Source of the DNA: Chiua virens
Taxonomy: Eukaryota; Basidiomycota; Agaricomycetes; Boletales; Boletaceae
Direction of reading: 5' to 3'
Assembly (NCBI GenBank): GCA_019787685.1
Contig: JAHNUO010000012.1
Span: forward strand, 1,302,001-1,366,000
DNA: 64,000 bases
Shown here: positions 36,993 to 48,467 of the stretch, one piece after another
Layout: each line of letters opens with the position of its first letter
Numbering within the stretch: position 1 is the first letter of the stretch
Translations under genes and position numbers: made by a program
Notes under the pieces: model-generated
Told to the model about the DNA's origin: nothing
Database searches by the model: none
What the model saw: the letters and a program-made list of their open reading frames with translations, nothing else

Positions 36993-37407
36993 TGTAGCGG
37001 CACGCTCCGCTTGTGTTGGCGAAACGTGGAAGGCGAGTGCGAGTGCGAAAGGGGAAGGTGACTGAGCCGGTAGATGGTTTGTTGAGTGTGCGAGAAAGAG
37101 TGAATGCGTCTGTGCATAGAGAGAGTCGGAGAATGTGCGGAATCGGGAGACTCGGAAGGCGTGCGGAACGTCGGAATACTTCGGATTGAGCTGAAACGAT
37201 CGGGATTGGACTCTTAGACTGATTATTATTGATCTTTGAGACGAATGTACAAGGAGGCTTATATACGAAAGTGAAAAGGCTATGAAGTGTATGGTAAACA
37301 GAGAGCTTAGAAACGACTGAATAGTGCTGAATAACGCTGACAAATAAAATGAAAAGGCAGTGGTCGCTCGGACCAGATCTGTAGCCGGATGCGTAGCAAT
37401 CCTTACA
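36993..37407 (-). repeat. 3' LTR (in element sense)
   Basis: The 415-bp LTR is identical to the copy at 43507-43921 except for five transitions clustered in about 30 bp near 37107-37137. Confidence 0.95.
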
Positions 37408-37419
37408 CCTCCCTTTCAC
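37408..37419 (-). other. Polypurine tract
   Basis: On the minus strand GTGAAAGGGAGG abuts the 3' LTR. It is the expected position and composition for plus-strand priming during reverse transcription. Confidence 0.75.
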
Positions 37420-37455
37420 TTCGAATAGTGACTGTCCCAGTCGCTCTGCAAACAC

Positions 37456-40400
37456 CTAAGGTTCTTCTTCGGCAGCGAGACCAGCGAGATCTGATGGATC
37501 GACAAAGCGAGTGACATCGACATGAGTGGGTGAACGGGGATAGTACGGAATGAGGCGGAATGCAGCAAAACGAAGCTTCGAAACGGTTCCGTCGACTTCG
37601 GCGAGACGGTAGGAGCCGATATTGTGGGAACGAGAGATGACGACCATGGGACCGAAATAGCGTGGGCGACACTTCGCGTTGGATGCGGGTTCGATCCTTT
37701 TGTTCAAGACGAGGACGAGCGATCCGGGGCGGAAATCGTGATCGTGAATCGCATGCGCCAGGCGACGTTCGAAGTCAGCGACGGATGAGAAGCGGCTGCG
37801 CAAGATCTGGTCGTGGATCGCGGATAAGTCTTCGTCTCGTTTTGCAAGCTGGCGAGTGTGGACGGCAATGAGCTCGTTGGTCGTGATGCGCTTGGTTATG
37901 TGGGGAATGAGGAACGTGGCCTCGGTGATGTCAAACGGAAGGAGCGGCTCGGTGCCATGAGCCATGTAGTACGGTGTGTGTCCGGTTGCTTTGCGGGTTG
38001 TGACGCGATCGGCCCAAAAGACGTGCGGGGCGAGCGATGGCCATTGCGTGATATCCCCATTACATGCTTTGACGAGCGAGTCACGGATGGTACGGTGCGA
38101 GTGTTCAACAATGCCGTTTGCTTTTGAGTTGTACGCGGAAATGCGAATGTGGCGGATATGATACTTCTCGGCGAGCCAGTTGAGTGCGGCGACAAACGGG
38201 GTTCCGTTATCTGTGACGATCTCCTCAAGACCTCCCCATCTGCATAAAATTTCTTCAAATATAAAGGATCCGACAGTGCGTGCGGTCTCATTCTTGAGTT
38301 TCCGCCATTCCGGCCATCCGGTGAGTGAGCAGCGAGCTTGGACGATGTACGAGTATCCCTGTGCGGTCGGCATGTGCATGGAATCGACATATGCTTTGTG
38401 GAAGAGTGGTGCTGGTGTAGCGACGACAGGCGGAATGACGACCTTCTCGACTGAGCGGATCTGGCACTGATGACACGTCTTGATGTACCAGGCAACGTCT
38501 GCTGTAAGTGATGGCCACCAGAAGCGGTCAGCGATGGTGCGGCGGGTAGCATAAATTCCCTTGTGGCCGAGCTTGTCATGTGTTTCCTTGAGAAAGCGAA
38601 TGCGATCCAATCCGAATAAGACTTTCTGATGTTGTCCGGTGGATTCTTTGCGCCAGAGATGATCTGCGGATATGAAGAACTCGGTTGCGCGTTTGATAAA
38701 ACGGCTGCGTTGATTGTCTGCGATGTTGGATGGGATCGAGAGAGTGGAGAGAAACTGAAAAATGTCCTTGAGTTCGCGATCACGCTGCTTCATTCCTTCG
38801 CTCGTCGGTAGGGTAATGTCTTCATCGTCTGATCTGTTCGTCGCTGAGAGGACTAGTGGTCCTCCTCCTCCCTGGGGATTCTGAAAATTTTCGTCCTCGA
38901 TCACCTTTGAAATCCAGATTCCTAATCCTAATGCTTCATCAAGCCATTCCTCAACCTCTGCTTCTTCTTCTTCCTCGTTGTTCTCCTCATCTTCTCCTTT
39001 TCTTCGGCGTGAAAGGCCATCTGGGCCTTGGTGGCGTGATGCAGGAACATGTTTGAGCTCGAAATCGAACATGAGAATACCCGCGATCCAGCGGTTCATT
39101 GCGGCATTCGGCTGGATGTCCGGATTGTTCAGCATGCCTTTAATATACTTCGCGTCGACTTCGACAATGAGTTTCTTGATGCCGATGATCCAGACTTTAA
39201 CAGATCAGAGTGCGCGAAATAGACCATATAGTTCAATTTTGGCCTGCGAGTAGCGAGATTCGCGATCGTTCCATGTGATGGATCCGAAACGTGAGGGGCG
39301 ACGTGCTTGGTTTTCATCTTCTTGGTAGAGAATATATCCGACTGCGATGCAGGATGAGTCGACGGCAAGGATGACAGGGCATGCGGAGGTGTAATCGATC
39401 GGGCGGATTGCGGGCGAGCTAACTACAGCAGCTTTGAGGTGGTTCATTGCATTCCGGTGCTCATCAGTCCAAGTGAAGGGAATGGCATCGCGGGTTAGGT
39501 CGACGAGTGGTCGAGCAATCTTCGCATAATCCTTGATCCAATTCCGGACAGTTCCTGTTGTCCCTAAGAATCCGCGGACTTCTGTGCGAGACTGGCATGG
39601 GCTGGGCCATTTTGTGATTTTCACGACTTTCGACTGGTCTGGGACACGCCCATTGTAATTGCAGGACTGTCCAACGACAATGACTTCGGGTTGGCAAAGA
39701 AAAAGCTTCTTCGCGGATACAGTAGCTCCAGCGTGCTTCAAACGATGTAAAACACGGTTGACATCAACACAATGCTCCCATACGAAGCGGCGGATACCTG
39801 GGTTGTCAGCTATGGTTTCGTAGGTACCGTCGGGAAGTTCATAGCGTGTACGCGGGCCGAGAACATTGATATCATCTTGGAAATTCGGGGCAATGTCGAT
39901 TTCGGCTTGGAGAATGAATGCGACATCGTTCTGGAAAACGGCAGGTGAATCCGTCCATCCCATAGGAAGCGATGTGAGACAGAAGGTCCCGAGAGGTGTC
40001 TGGAATGTTGTGAGGTCACGGGAATCTTCAGCAAGAGCACGGTGGTCGAATCCGACGAATAAATCCATCATGGTGTAGATTGCGCGGCCTGCGGATTGCT
40101 CGGCAAACATCTCAACGTATGGGAGAGTGGCGGCGTCTTTAACAGTGACAGCATTGAGCGGCTGTAGGTTGTGAACAATGCGGACAGATCCGTTCTTCTT
40201 CGCGACACAAAACCATTTCGACTGGTACGAGCTGTTTGAAGGCTCATAGACTCCGGATGCGATCTTTGATTTAATGAGCTGGATGACTTCGTCACGGATT
40301 CCGGGTGGGATTGGTGGCTGACGTTGGACCCATGGCGTGTGCTCGATGATTGGGATGACTACGGGTGGGAAATAGTCGTCACGGAAGTGTCCTTTCTCGG

Positions 40401-43335
40401 TTTCATCCCATGCGAGACCCAATTCATTGTTTTGTAAAACGTGCGCGGCGAGTTTCTGTTCCTCCGGTAGTAAGAATTTGTTGGAGAAGATTCCGAGATC
40501 AGTCATCCGTTCGTGTGTGATGCGCTTTCCGGGTGAGAATGGTGGTGGATTAGGGGATAGATGTGGAAGTGAGTCGAGTGGGTCTTCTGGAAAACGACGG
40601 ACAATACGAGCATGGTGGGGCATGGTGGTAGCAACTGGCTTGACTCGGTTTGCAACTTTCTTGTATGCGAGCACATGGCGGATTGGATCTATGTCGAAGG
40701 TCTGTTGAAGCTGGTATTCTGCGAGCGAGGACATGGAAAGCGACGAGATCGCTCCCTGCCATTCGGTCTGGGTTAGTGCTAATGCATGTGCACTGTGCGG
40801 CTTGTGAGGGAATGGTCGTGCATGCGTAGGGATCATCCGGACGTTGGATGGGTCGAGCGGATCTGCAATGGTAATGCTAACGTCGCATGCGGTTTCGTGT
40901 TTCTGGAGGCGGACGAGGCGCTGCCATGGGCGGCCGAGAAGGAGACGATATGGGGCATTTGGGACGACATACGCGTGAGCCCAAGTCTTGAGACCATCAA
41001 CTGTAATTTCCAGCATCTCAATACATCCCATCATTGGTTGCGAGTCGCCGTTCGCCGTTTGCATTGTCATTCCTGTGTGATTCGAGATTGGTGTTCCGAG
41101 ATGCTCCCAAACGTCCTGGCGGATGACTACGATTTCGGATCCTTCATCAAGTAGCGCAAGCTCGTCAATTTTCCCATTTAAGACAACTTTGATTTCGCGA
41201 AGGGGTGTGGCATGCTCGATCTGGACTGGCAGCAAGGTAGTGACTGCGGTCGTCAACAGAGTGGGAATCCGATGCGTTTTGCAATATTCGACTGCTTCCT
41301 TTCGTAAGTCGGGGCTGATGGCTAATAAATCTGCGACGGAAAGGTTCGGAATCGTCGTATGAAGAAGTAATTCGTAGACCCGTTTGGCAGCGTCAGGGGA
41401 TGCAGCTTTCGATTCATACGTATACGCCGGAACATGCTTGAGTGGTGCAGAGTCTCTGGACGCTGGTACAGATTGTGCAGGTATGGAAATGGGCGGTTCG
41501 GGTGTCTCTGGTGTTTGTTTAGCTGAGCGAGTGGGTTCCGGAGGTGGGATCTCTGTATCAGTGCGAGCAGCCATGCGTGCCTTGGATCTCGTGAGGGCTA
41601 AAACATCAGCATCCTCCTCATCAGGTACTTCCTCGATGGATGCTCGGGTGTCTGTGATAGCATCTTCGACGCGGTTGCATTTGAAGAGAACCGCAGACAG
41701 TTCTGGTGCAACAAACATATTCGTAGTGGCTTGCTGAAGATGCGGCGGGGATTCTCTGACGAATTCGGATGGAGTGCGAGCAGGTGGGATTGCGTGGTTC
41801 TGATAGTACTCATCAATTGTGTCCTTGAATAAATTGGTTGTCGCATGACGTTTGATACGTCCTCCATCGGGAAAGTTGAGATAACCGTTTTTGCGGATGA
41901 CGCGGCCTGCTCGGATATACTCGAGTACGCATATGCAATCACGAAGAAAATGACCTCCGCCACACATATAGCATGAGGAGTTGGCGACGGTGGTGCTTTG
42001 CGGGCGACTCTGGTGCGGGGTCTGTGACTGACGGGAAGATGGGGAAGCCCAGGCCTGTGCCGTGGCTGGAGCGAGGCATGCGAGGCGAGTGTAGAGAGCC
42101 GAGTAGGAGACGTCTGCTAAGTTGAGCATATGTAACTTACGGCCGATCTCTTCAACTTCGTCGATATGCGCCTTGGAGATCGCGCTTGAATCGAACATGA
42201 CTCGCTTGGTCTGTATATCACGAGGGGCCTCTTTCTTGCAACTATTTTCATCATCTGATTCGTCGTCAGAGTCTTTGATCTGTGCAATTCGACTTGTTCG
42301 TGACTGATCCTTCTTATCAGCTGAGCTGCCTCGTCCGTCGCGCAGGGACTTCATACGTGCGGCTATTGGGTCATTGAGGTCTGCGTCAAACGCGTCATCG
42401 GAAAGGACAAAACGTCCAGCCTCCATCACCTTCTCGTAATGGGTTGGTTCATTGCGAGAATACTGTGAGTCTTTCAACTCGAGGCGTCGGTCGATAGCGC
42501 GGCGGACAGAAAGCGGCAATCCAGTCCAAAAATAGCGATCCCGTTCATTGGCAGAGATCTTCTTCTGATCAACAAGCCAGACGGCAATGGGACGGAAACG
42601 GCGATAGTATTGTTGTAACTCGGTTTCGGTGGAGATATCATCATTGGAAGGGGCGGCGACGGCTAGTTCAAGGTCGCGACGAGTGTATTTGATGCCTTTG
42701 TCTGCGCCGGGGTACTGCTCAAGAATGCTCTGTTTGAATACAACGTAGTCATGACTCTCATATCCTGTAAGCGTAACCCAAAAACGCTTGGTCATCTTAT
42801 CGACGTAGCGAATAACCAACTTGCATTTTTCCGCATCGGAAAGGGTACTCGCATCCGCATAATCCTCAAAGAGTTCGAAGAACTCAAGCAGCTCGGACGT
42901 TTCGCCATTAAACGTCGGCGCTTTCGAAGACATAGGCGACGGCATTGCATTAATGCCCTTCAAATTGATGGTATTCGTGGTGCCCGTGGAAAGAGATGAC
43001 ATGATCGCGGATGGAGCTGGCAGCGGTTGCGTGAGGGACGGCTGTGGTGGTTGTACGAGAGCAGGTGGCAGCGGCTGTACAGGTGAAGGTGGAGGCGGCT
43101 GCGGGAAAACTGCTGGGGTGCGTAATTGAAAACGGGTGTGCGAAGGCTGAAAGATCGATGATGCGGATGGGATGCTCGACGTGAAGGGTGATACGGAGAT
43201 GGACAGCGATTCAGATGGGGACTCGGATTCGACAGGTGATGGGATGCGATCTATAGATACTTCGGCTGGGGTCACGAAAACTTCTTCTGGCTGATCTGCG
43301 GAAAACGGCGTGTTCGGCTGTGTGGGTTGGGTCAC
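37456..43335 (-). pseudogene. gag-pol polyprotein with one in-frame TGA
   Basis: A single frame of 1960 codons is interrupted only by TGA at 39207-39205, inside RNase H; frame continues unchanged after it. Domains in order: Pro/Ser-rich leader; gag; zinc knuckle CYMCGGGHFLRDC (one residue shorter than the usual CX2CX4HX4C); retropepsin with LLDEGSEIVVI; reverse transcriptase with FQDDINV in place of YXDD; RNase H with ILAVDSS; integrase HHCC (GHKGIYATRRT, CHQC) and a DDE core (YVDSMHM, VTDNGTPF, NGIVEHSHR). No chromodomain is seen. The frame is open upstream to a TAG at 43470 without an ATG; the first in-frame ATG is at 43002, well inside. The break sits at CTC|TGA, compatible with a CGA-to-TGA transition. 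Confidence 0.92.
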
Positions 43336-43483
43336 AGCTCGTCGGGTGGCTCCTCTCGTTAGGACACCGGGCGGAAGCAGTGGGTGCTTCGGGATACGAG
43401 CGGGAACGGACGCGTTGCTGTGGGATGGTTTAGGTGGAATGGTGGAAATAGGCGCGGGAGGATGTGGCTAAATCAGAAACTTC

Positions 43484-43501
43484 CCCTCGCGGTGGGCTCC
43501 A
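43484..43501 (-). other. Primer-binding site
   Basis: On the minus strand TGGAGCCCACCGCGAGGG begins 5 nt after the 5' LTR. It starts with TGG, the complement of a tRNA CCA end. The tRNA was not identified. Confidence 0.6.
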
Positions 43502-43506
43502 ATGTT

Positions 43507-43921
43507 TGTAGCGGCACGCTCCGCTTGTGTTGGCGAAACGTGGAAGGCGAGTGCGAGTGCGAAAGGGGAAGGTGACTGAGCCGGTAGATGGTTTGTTGAG
43601 TGTGCGAGAAAGAGTGAATGCATCCGTGCGTAGAGAGAGTTGGAGAACGTGCGGAATCGGGAGACTCGGAAGGCGTGCGGAACGTCGGAATACTTCGGAT
43701 TGAGCTGAAACGATCGGGATTGGACTCTTAGACTGATTATTATTGATCTTTGAGACGAATGTACAAGGAGGCTTATATACGAAAGTGAAAAGGCTATGAA
43801 GTGTATGGTAAACAGAGAGCTTAGAAACGACTGAATAGTGCTGAATAACGCTGACAAATAAAATGAAAAGGCAGTGGTCGCTCGGACCAGATCTGTAGCC
43901 GGATGCGTAGCAATCCTTACA
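43507..43921 (-). repeat. 5' LTR (in element sense)
   Basis: This 415-bp LTR is the partner of 36993-37407. Confidence 0.95.
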
Positions 43922-44110
43922 GCTGAATTGCTGTTGCAGCGCAGCTTGAGCATGGCGAAAGAATAAGACAAATCTACCCGATTTATAGCTAATACAATTC
44001 AGACTACTGCTAATGTAAGGTGTATGAGCTTGGTCCAGGCTGATGCCCAGTTGACAGGGATGGAGCTCGTATGTATGAAAGGCCTGGGATGGATCCACTG
44101 TTAGGGATCT

Positions 44111-44168
44111 GTGTGGGTATGGGTATGGGTTGGACTTTGGATACCCATACCCATACCCATACCCACAC
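44111..44168. repeat. Perfect hairpin of (TGGGTA)n
   Basis: Arms 44111-44130 and 44149-44168 are exact 20-bp inverted copies made of GGGTAT units, with an 18-bp loop. Confidence 0.85.
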
Positions 44169-44334
44169 CGTGGGTACAGTGGGTCCATAGCAAGGTGAGG
44201 GTGATGATGATGATGGCTTACCATGAGTGAGTGAGGTTTAGCTGAGTTAGGATAAGGTATAAGATAGCAGAATGAGTATAGATATGATGTTTAGAACAAG
44301 GTTTAGTCTATAGTTTAGGCTTGGTACTACTAAA

Positions 44335-44402
44335 CCCATGGGTATGGGTTTTTGGTGGGTATGGGTATGGGTATGAGCTCTGATACCCATGGGTGTACCC
44401 AT
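44335..44402. repeat. Second (TGGGTA)n cluster with inverted units
   Basis: Runs of GGGTAT face ATACCC/TGTACCC units around a short GC-containing centre. It is less perfect than the first hairpin, about 170 bp away. Confidence 0.7.
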
Positions 44403-44926
44403 GCAGAACCCTATTCACTGTGACTGTTCGAGCTCAAGGGTCAGAATGGATCTTGTCAGCCTGATAGATCAAGAATTGAATGACTGTGTAGAGTGCCCGA
44501 AAATGTGCTGTATTGGCTGTACCGAGTGTCGACAGAATGATACATGCCCCAATCTGGCTCACCGGGCACATGAGGTAATTGTGACCCTTCAAGTTTGTCA
44601 TATCCGGGATATAAGGACTCCAAGTGAGTGAATTGTGACTCTTGGGGGACTGGGGGAGTATTGGTGATGTCAAAAAGAGTATGTGACAGACCCGGTTGAA
44701 TGGTGTTCTCCAAGTCATCTGCTGTGACTGCATCGCGAGAAGAATGCTGCGGCTGTTTTCTGAGTGCACATTTGCTCACAAAAAGGGAGATGTAATGATC
44801 ATCTTCATGCAGATGCTGGTTTGTCGGATCGTCGAAAAATGTTGTAATTCTTGTGATGAGTTCATCACGTGTTCCATTCTCGGCGAGATCAAGAGTCCAT
44901 GCAATGTCCCGAAGTACTGAGGCCTT

Positions 44927-46793
44927 TTAACTTTTCAAGAGAGGCCCAGTGAAGGCCATTGCATCCTTGCCTTCATGCAAGCGCCATTGTCGAACATTGA
45001 GTGTGTCATCAATTTTCCTTTGCTTTCGCTCGTTTTCCCTTTGTGCTTTCGATTCTTGAAGCTTGCATTGCTTGATTGCCTCCTGTCGGCCTTCCTCGGT
45101 CGTGATGATTCGTGCAGGTATTGAAACAGTATGTGCTCCTGAACCACGTTTATTTGTTCTGGCATTGAGCTGACCTTGTAGTCGTTGAATATGGTTTGCC
45201 ACAAGTGTTGCATGTGCCTCTGCTTCTTCACAGCATTCACGTTCTTGCTCCTGGCCCTCTTTATGTTCCTTGACCTGATTTTGCAGCTCAACAAGCATAT
45301 GTCGCATCACTTCAAGGGCATTGTGGTATGTCGTATCCATGTTGCTGGTGTCCAAGGCAGTCCCATGGTCTGTGTCTGAGTCGTCATGATCTTCCCCTTC
45401 CAGACTACCAAAAAATTCAGATTCCGAGTCTGAGTCCATCTGATCATTTGCGTCGACAGGTGAATGCTCTTCCACTATAATTCCAGGGTAGCCTGGCGGC
45501 AGCTGAAGCTGTGTTGAGCTGGAAACACTCGGAGCATAGTCGTCCCAAGTGAAAATTTCTGGCATGACTTTGGGCTGGCCATCCTTGTCTGCGCTGATCC
45601 CTGATTTTTCCCAGGCTTTTTGGATCCTCAAGTCCTTGAATGCAACAGATCGCACAGCTAAGTATTCTTGCACTACATTTGAGGAACGCATATGATCGCC
45701 AGTTTGCTTGAAAATGGTGTCACATTGATGGGACCAAGCATGCTTGAGTGGGCCGAATGTGCCAACATCGCATGGTTGTAATCGGTGGGTGGTGTGAGGT
45801 GGGAGTAGATATAGGATTATGTTGTTTGCCAGTGCAGTATTGATCATTTCAATCAACGTGTGGGAATTATGGCCATCAAGGATCAAAACAATTGGCTTCA
45901 TCGGGTCACCATGTGCCTTTGCATCATGGACAAAATTGCAGGCAAACCATTGATTGCAAATTGTCTCCGAGGTCCATCCATTGTCAGATGTTGCGATCCT
46001 GATAATTGATCAGTCTCTGACAGCATTAGACATGTATTTATATTTACAAAACACTGTCTGATTCTGGGGCGTTATACCATTCCGCACAATGTTGTGTGCC
46101 TAAGAAAACGAAACATGGCTGGACAGTGCCAGTGCCATCAGTGCAGATTGTCTCGATGATAGTGACGAGCTCAAGATTGTCGCTGTCAAGCTTGTATGCG
46201 CTCTTGTCCACACATGAGAACAAGAAAAGTTCACTGCTGTTCTTCCATCCCCCTCCCACTTGAACTCCAATTTCGTCACAGTTCCACAGATTGCAAAGTG
46301 GGATCTGGGTGTCACCAAAGACCTTTTGAATCGTGTCGAAATGCTTGTTTATGTTGGTGAAGTTGAACTGTCCAGCACGTTTCAAATCAAGCCTCGATGG
46401 TTGCTTGAGAAGGCAGTCTGGGTTGTGACGTATAAAATGGTGGATCCATTTAGGTGATGGTTCTTTGCCACAGAGTGCTTTGACTTTTGGTGAGATCATG
46501 CATTTCGAGACTGGCAATCCTGTTGAACCAAGCCATTTGACCCAGTTTTGCAAAACCCATTCTTGTGTGTCATTGAGCAGCTGCTGGCTTGTGTGTGCAT
46601 TCAGAGCAGGCTTTGAAAGGCCATGAAAGTGGTGGTAGAGGGTTGCATATGGCAAGCTGAGTGCATGTGCAGCATGTGCAATCGACTTGTATTCAGAGTT
46701 TTCCTTGCAGAGTGCTTTCACAGCTTCTTGGATCTTTGTTTCATGTTGTGCAGTGGCAAGGCCTTGGCGACAATATTGGGCTGATTTGGGCAT
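44927..46793 (-). CDS. pogo-like transposase (CENP-B/jerky type, DDE_1)
   Basis: Two exons (46793-46048, 45998-44927) with a 49-nt intron (GTAAAT...ATCAG) give 605 residues. The N-terminus is an HTH of psq type (KIQEAVKALCKEN...LPYATLYHHFHG). A CENP-B/Tc5-like HTH follows (WVLQNWVKWLG...KWIHHFIRHNP). The DDE_1 catalytic region has Asp in NLWNCDEIGVQ, in VLILDGHNSHT and in RLQPCDVGTFGPLKHAW. A coiled coil (MLVELQNQVKEHKEGQEQER) ends the protein. Pogo transposases cut and paste DNA at TA sites. The frame is fully intact and the catalytic Asp residues are kept, so it could be active or newly domesticated. I did not find convincing terminal inverted repeats. Confidence 0.88.
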
Positions 46794-47483
46794 TGTTGAT
46801 AAAGGAGTGTATTATTGTATGAAGGGTACTAGGGTATAGGTTGGCTATGCACAGACCAGCAGCGCAGTTCTGATCATGATCAACATTCAACATTCTGATC
46901 TACATGACATGTCTGATTCAGTCGGAGTTTTAAAATATCACGCTGGGATCACGCTCACAGAGAGCCTGCAATCTGAGGAGATATACGCAACCATAGCTTA
47001 CTCATTACTCTAGAAAATGAGTAGATATCATAGTAAATAGTGTCAGGAGCTGCTTGATATAAATTTCGTACATTCCGGGTCTCTTGTTGCTTATTGAAAA
47101 ATCATATAAGTCCGGCAATGCACAGAAAGGGTCTAATTTACTCGGTAATGATTTTCTGCAATGTGCATTTCAGTCTCTCGTCAGAAAATTTGGTTGCCCA
47201 AGTGCTACATACTCTAGCCATACTTATACTGATTTTTTCAAGAGGACTGGTCAAGATTTGAGTGCATCATCTTCTCTTTTTGCTTAACTAGTCCATTTTG
47301 CAACGCCAGTCCAAGGATAGTATATTTTGCGAAACAGCAGAAAAGCATCAACATTTTCTTCACTTACATTTTCTTCACCTCACCAGTGGTCAACAAGTCC
47401 TACTAGTAGTCTAGACAGTAAACTGATGATATACGTTCCACTTGATCTAGAAACTCGTGTTATACCAAACAATAGTCAAAGTG
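46794..47483. other. Intergenic, AT-rich
   Basis: Upstream region of the pogo-like gene and 3' flank of the ferredoxin gene. A 67-codon frame at 47084 has no support. Confidence 0.4.
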
Positions 47484-48467
47484 TTAATATTTATGTGAAA
47501 AGCGGGTGAACAGATCTAGCTGCTCGTCCTTGCTTAACCCCATCCGTCCTCTCCAATGCGATGGACATAGAGGCATATCTTCACTATGCATGGGTCTTAC
47601 TGGCCGTGCCAAAATAGCATCTATTATGTCTGGCACATTCTCGGGCTTTACTTGGCCAAGCCTATCAGATTAAACGAAAGCATTAACGAGAAGAAAATAT
47701 AATTGAAACATTGACACACCATTCACCGTGGGGATACACTAAAACATTGGCGGCATATCTAAGTAAAGCAACGAGTTGTTAGTAGGAACAGCCAGCGACG
47801 GACCAATGTCTGACACGGCGTCAATGACATGGACTCACTTGTGCCCTCCCACATGCGCGACTTCTGCGAGCTTAATGCGTGCGCTTGAGTCGTGCCATTG
47901 TCGTCTCTCCAATTCAGCACGAATGGCACGCGAAACTCTCCTGCCCGTATCGCCACAGCGACAATCCCGCGCACCGTGTGTGCACAGGTAGAGGTGGATG
48001 TCATCCGAGAATGCCATTGGCATCCCGTGCGTGCGAGCCTCGCCATGTGCTCGTAAAGTCTTGGTGGCGTCTTCTACGTTCGCAAGTGACACTCCATCGA
48101 TCTCCAACTTGCCTCGCGTGCTTGAAAAGGCTGTCAGATGGTGAGTCTCTGGCACGGTGCCCTCATTGGCTGGAGAAGAAGGATCTGCAGATTGCGACGG
48201 GGACCAGGCAAAGTTAACGCTGCCACCCCAGGGTGCAGTGGCGAGCAAGAGCTTGCGCTGAACGGGGGAGGTGTATTTAGCGGGGTATGTACTTGGGGGG
48301 TCAGGTGTGCGAAGGAAAATGTAGGAGTGATGGACGGGGACGGTTCCTGCGAGTTGCTCAGGGACGGTATCGGAGAGTGATCGTCGGCTAAACCAAGAGT
48401 ATCTCAAATGAGCGGTGGTTGCACGAACAGGCCCGGGTGTCCCACATAAGATCCGGAGCTGCGTCAT
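47484..48467 (-). CDS. Apd1/Aim32-like (sucrase/ferredoxin-like) [2Fe-2S] protein
   Basis: Exons 48467-47839, 47758-47720 and 47661-47484 give 281 residues in consistent phase. The thioredoxin-like ferredoxin core carries LYLCTHGARDCRCG (Cys 162 and Cys 171, spacing CX8C) and VAHVGGHKYAANVLVYPHGEW (His 205 and His 209, HX3H). This Cys2His2 pattern is that of the yeast Apd1/Aim32 family, whose members bind a [2Fe-2S] cluster and act in redox homeostasis in cytosol or mitochondria. The central SPVQRKLLLATAPWGGSVNFAW block is also typical. The N-terminus is uncertain: the first 30 residues are not family-like and a further upstream exon is possible. It is the only host gene inside the transposon island. 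Confidence 0.85.

Larger units (their letters stand above)
36993..43921 (-). mobile_element. Ty3/gypsy LTR retrotransposon, nearly intact
   Basis: Two 415-bp direct LTRs (36993-37407 and 43507-43921) bound a 6.9-kb element read on the minus strand. LTRs run TG...CA in element sense. GCTG stands outside both ends (36989-36992 and 43922-43925), a 4-bp target duplication. A primer-binding site and a polypurine tract lie next to the LTRs. The domain order gag, protease, RT, RNase H, integrase identifies gypsy. The LTRs differ at 5 of 415 sites, so insertion was recent. One in-frame TGA interrupts the polyprotein. Confidence 0.95.
43922..44926. other. Spacer with (TGGGTA)n tracts between gypsy and the pogo-like gene
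   Basis: There is no supportable gene. Two hexanucleotide clusters are listed separately. The right-hand part is probably the 3' flank of the transposase gene. Confidence 0.4.

Noticed and set aside
36949..37455. 168-codon minus frame nearly identical to one at 43430-44224
   Set aside because: Both lie in the two LTRs of the gypsy element; the similarity is LTR identity, not a host gene family.
45999..46047. Frameshift splitting the pogo-like transposase
   Set aside because: A proper 49-nt intron with GTAAAT donor and ATCAG acceptor joins the two frames in phase.
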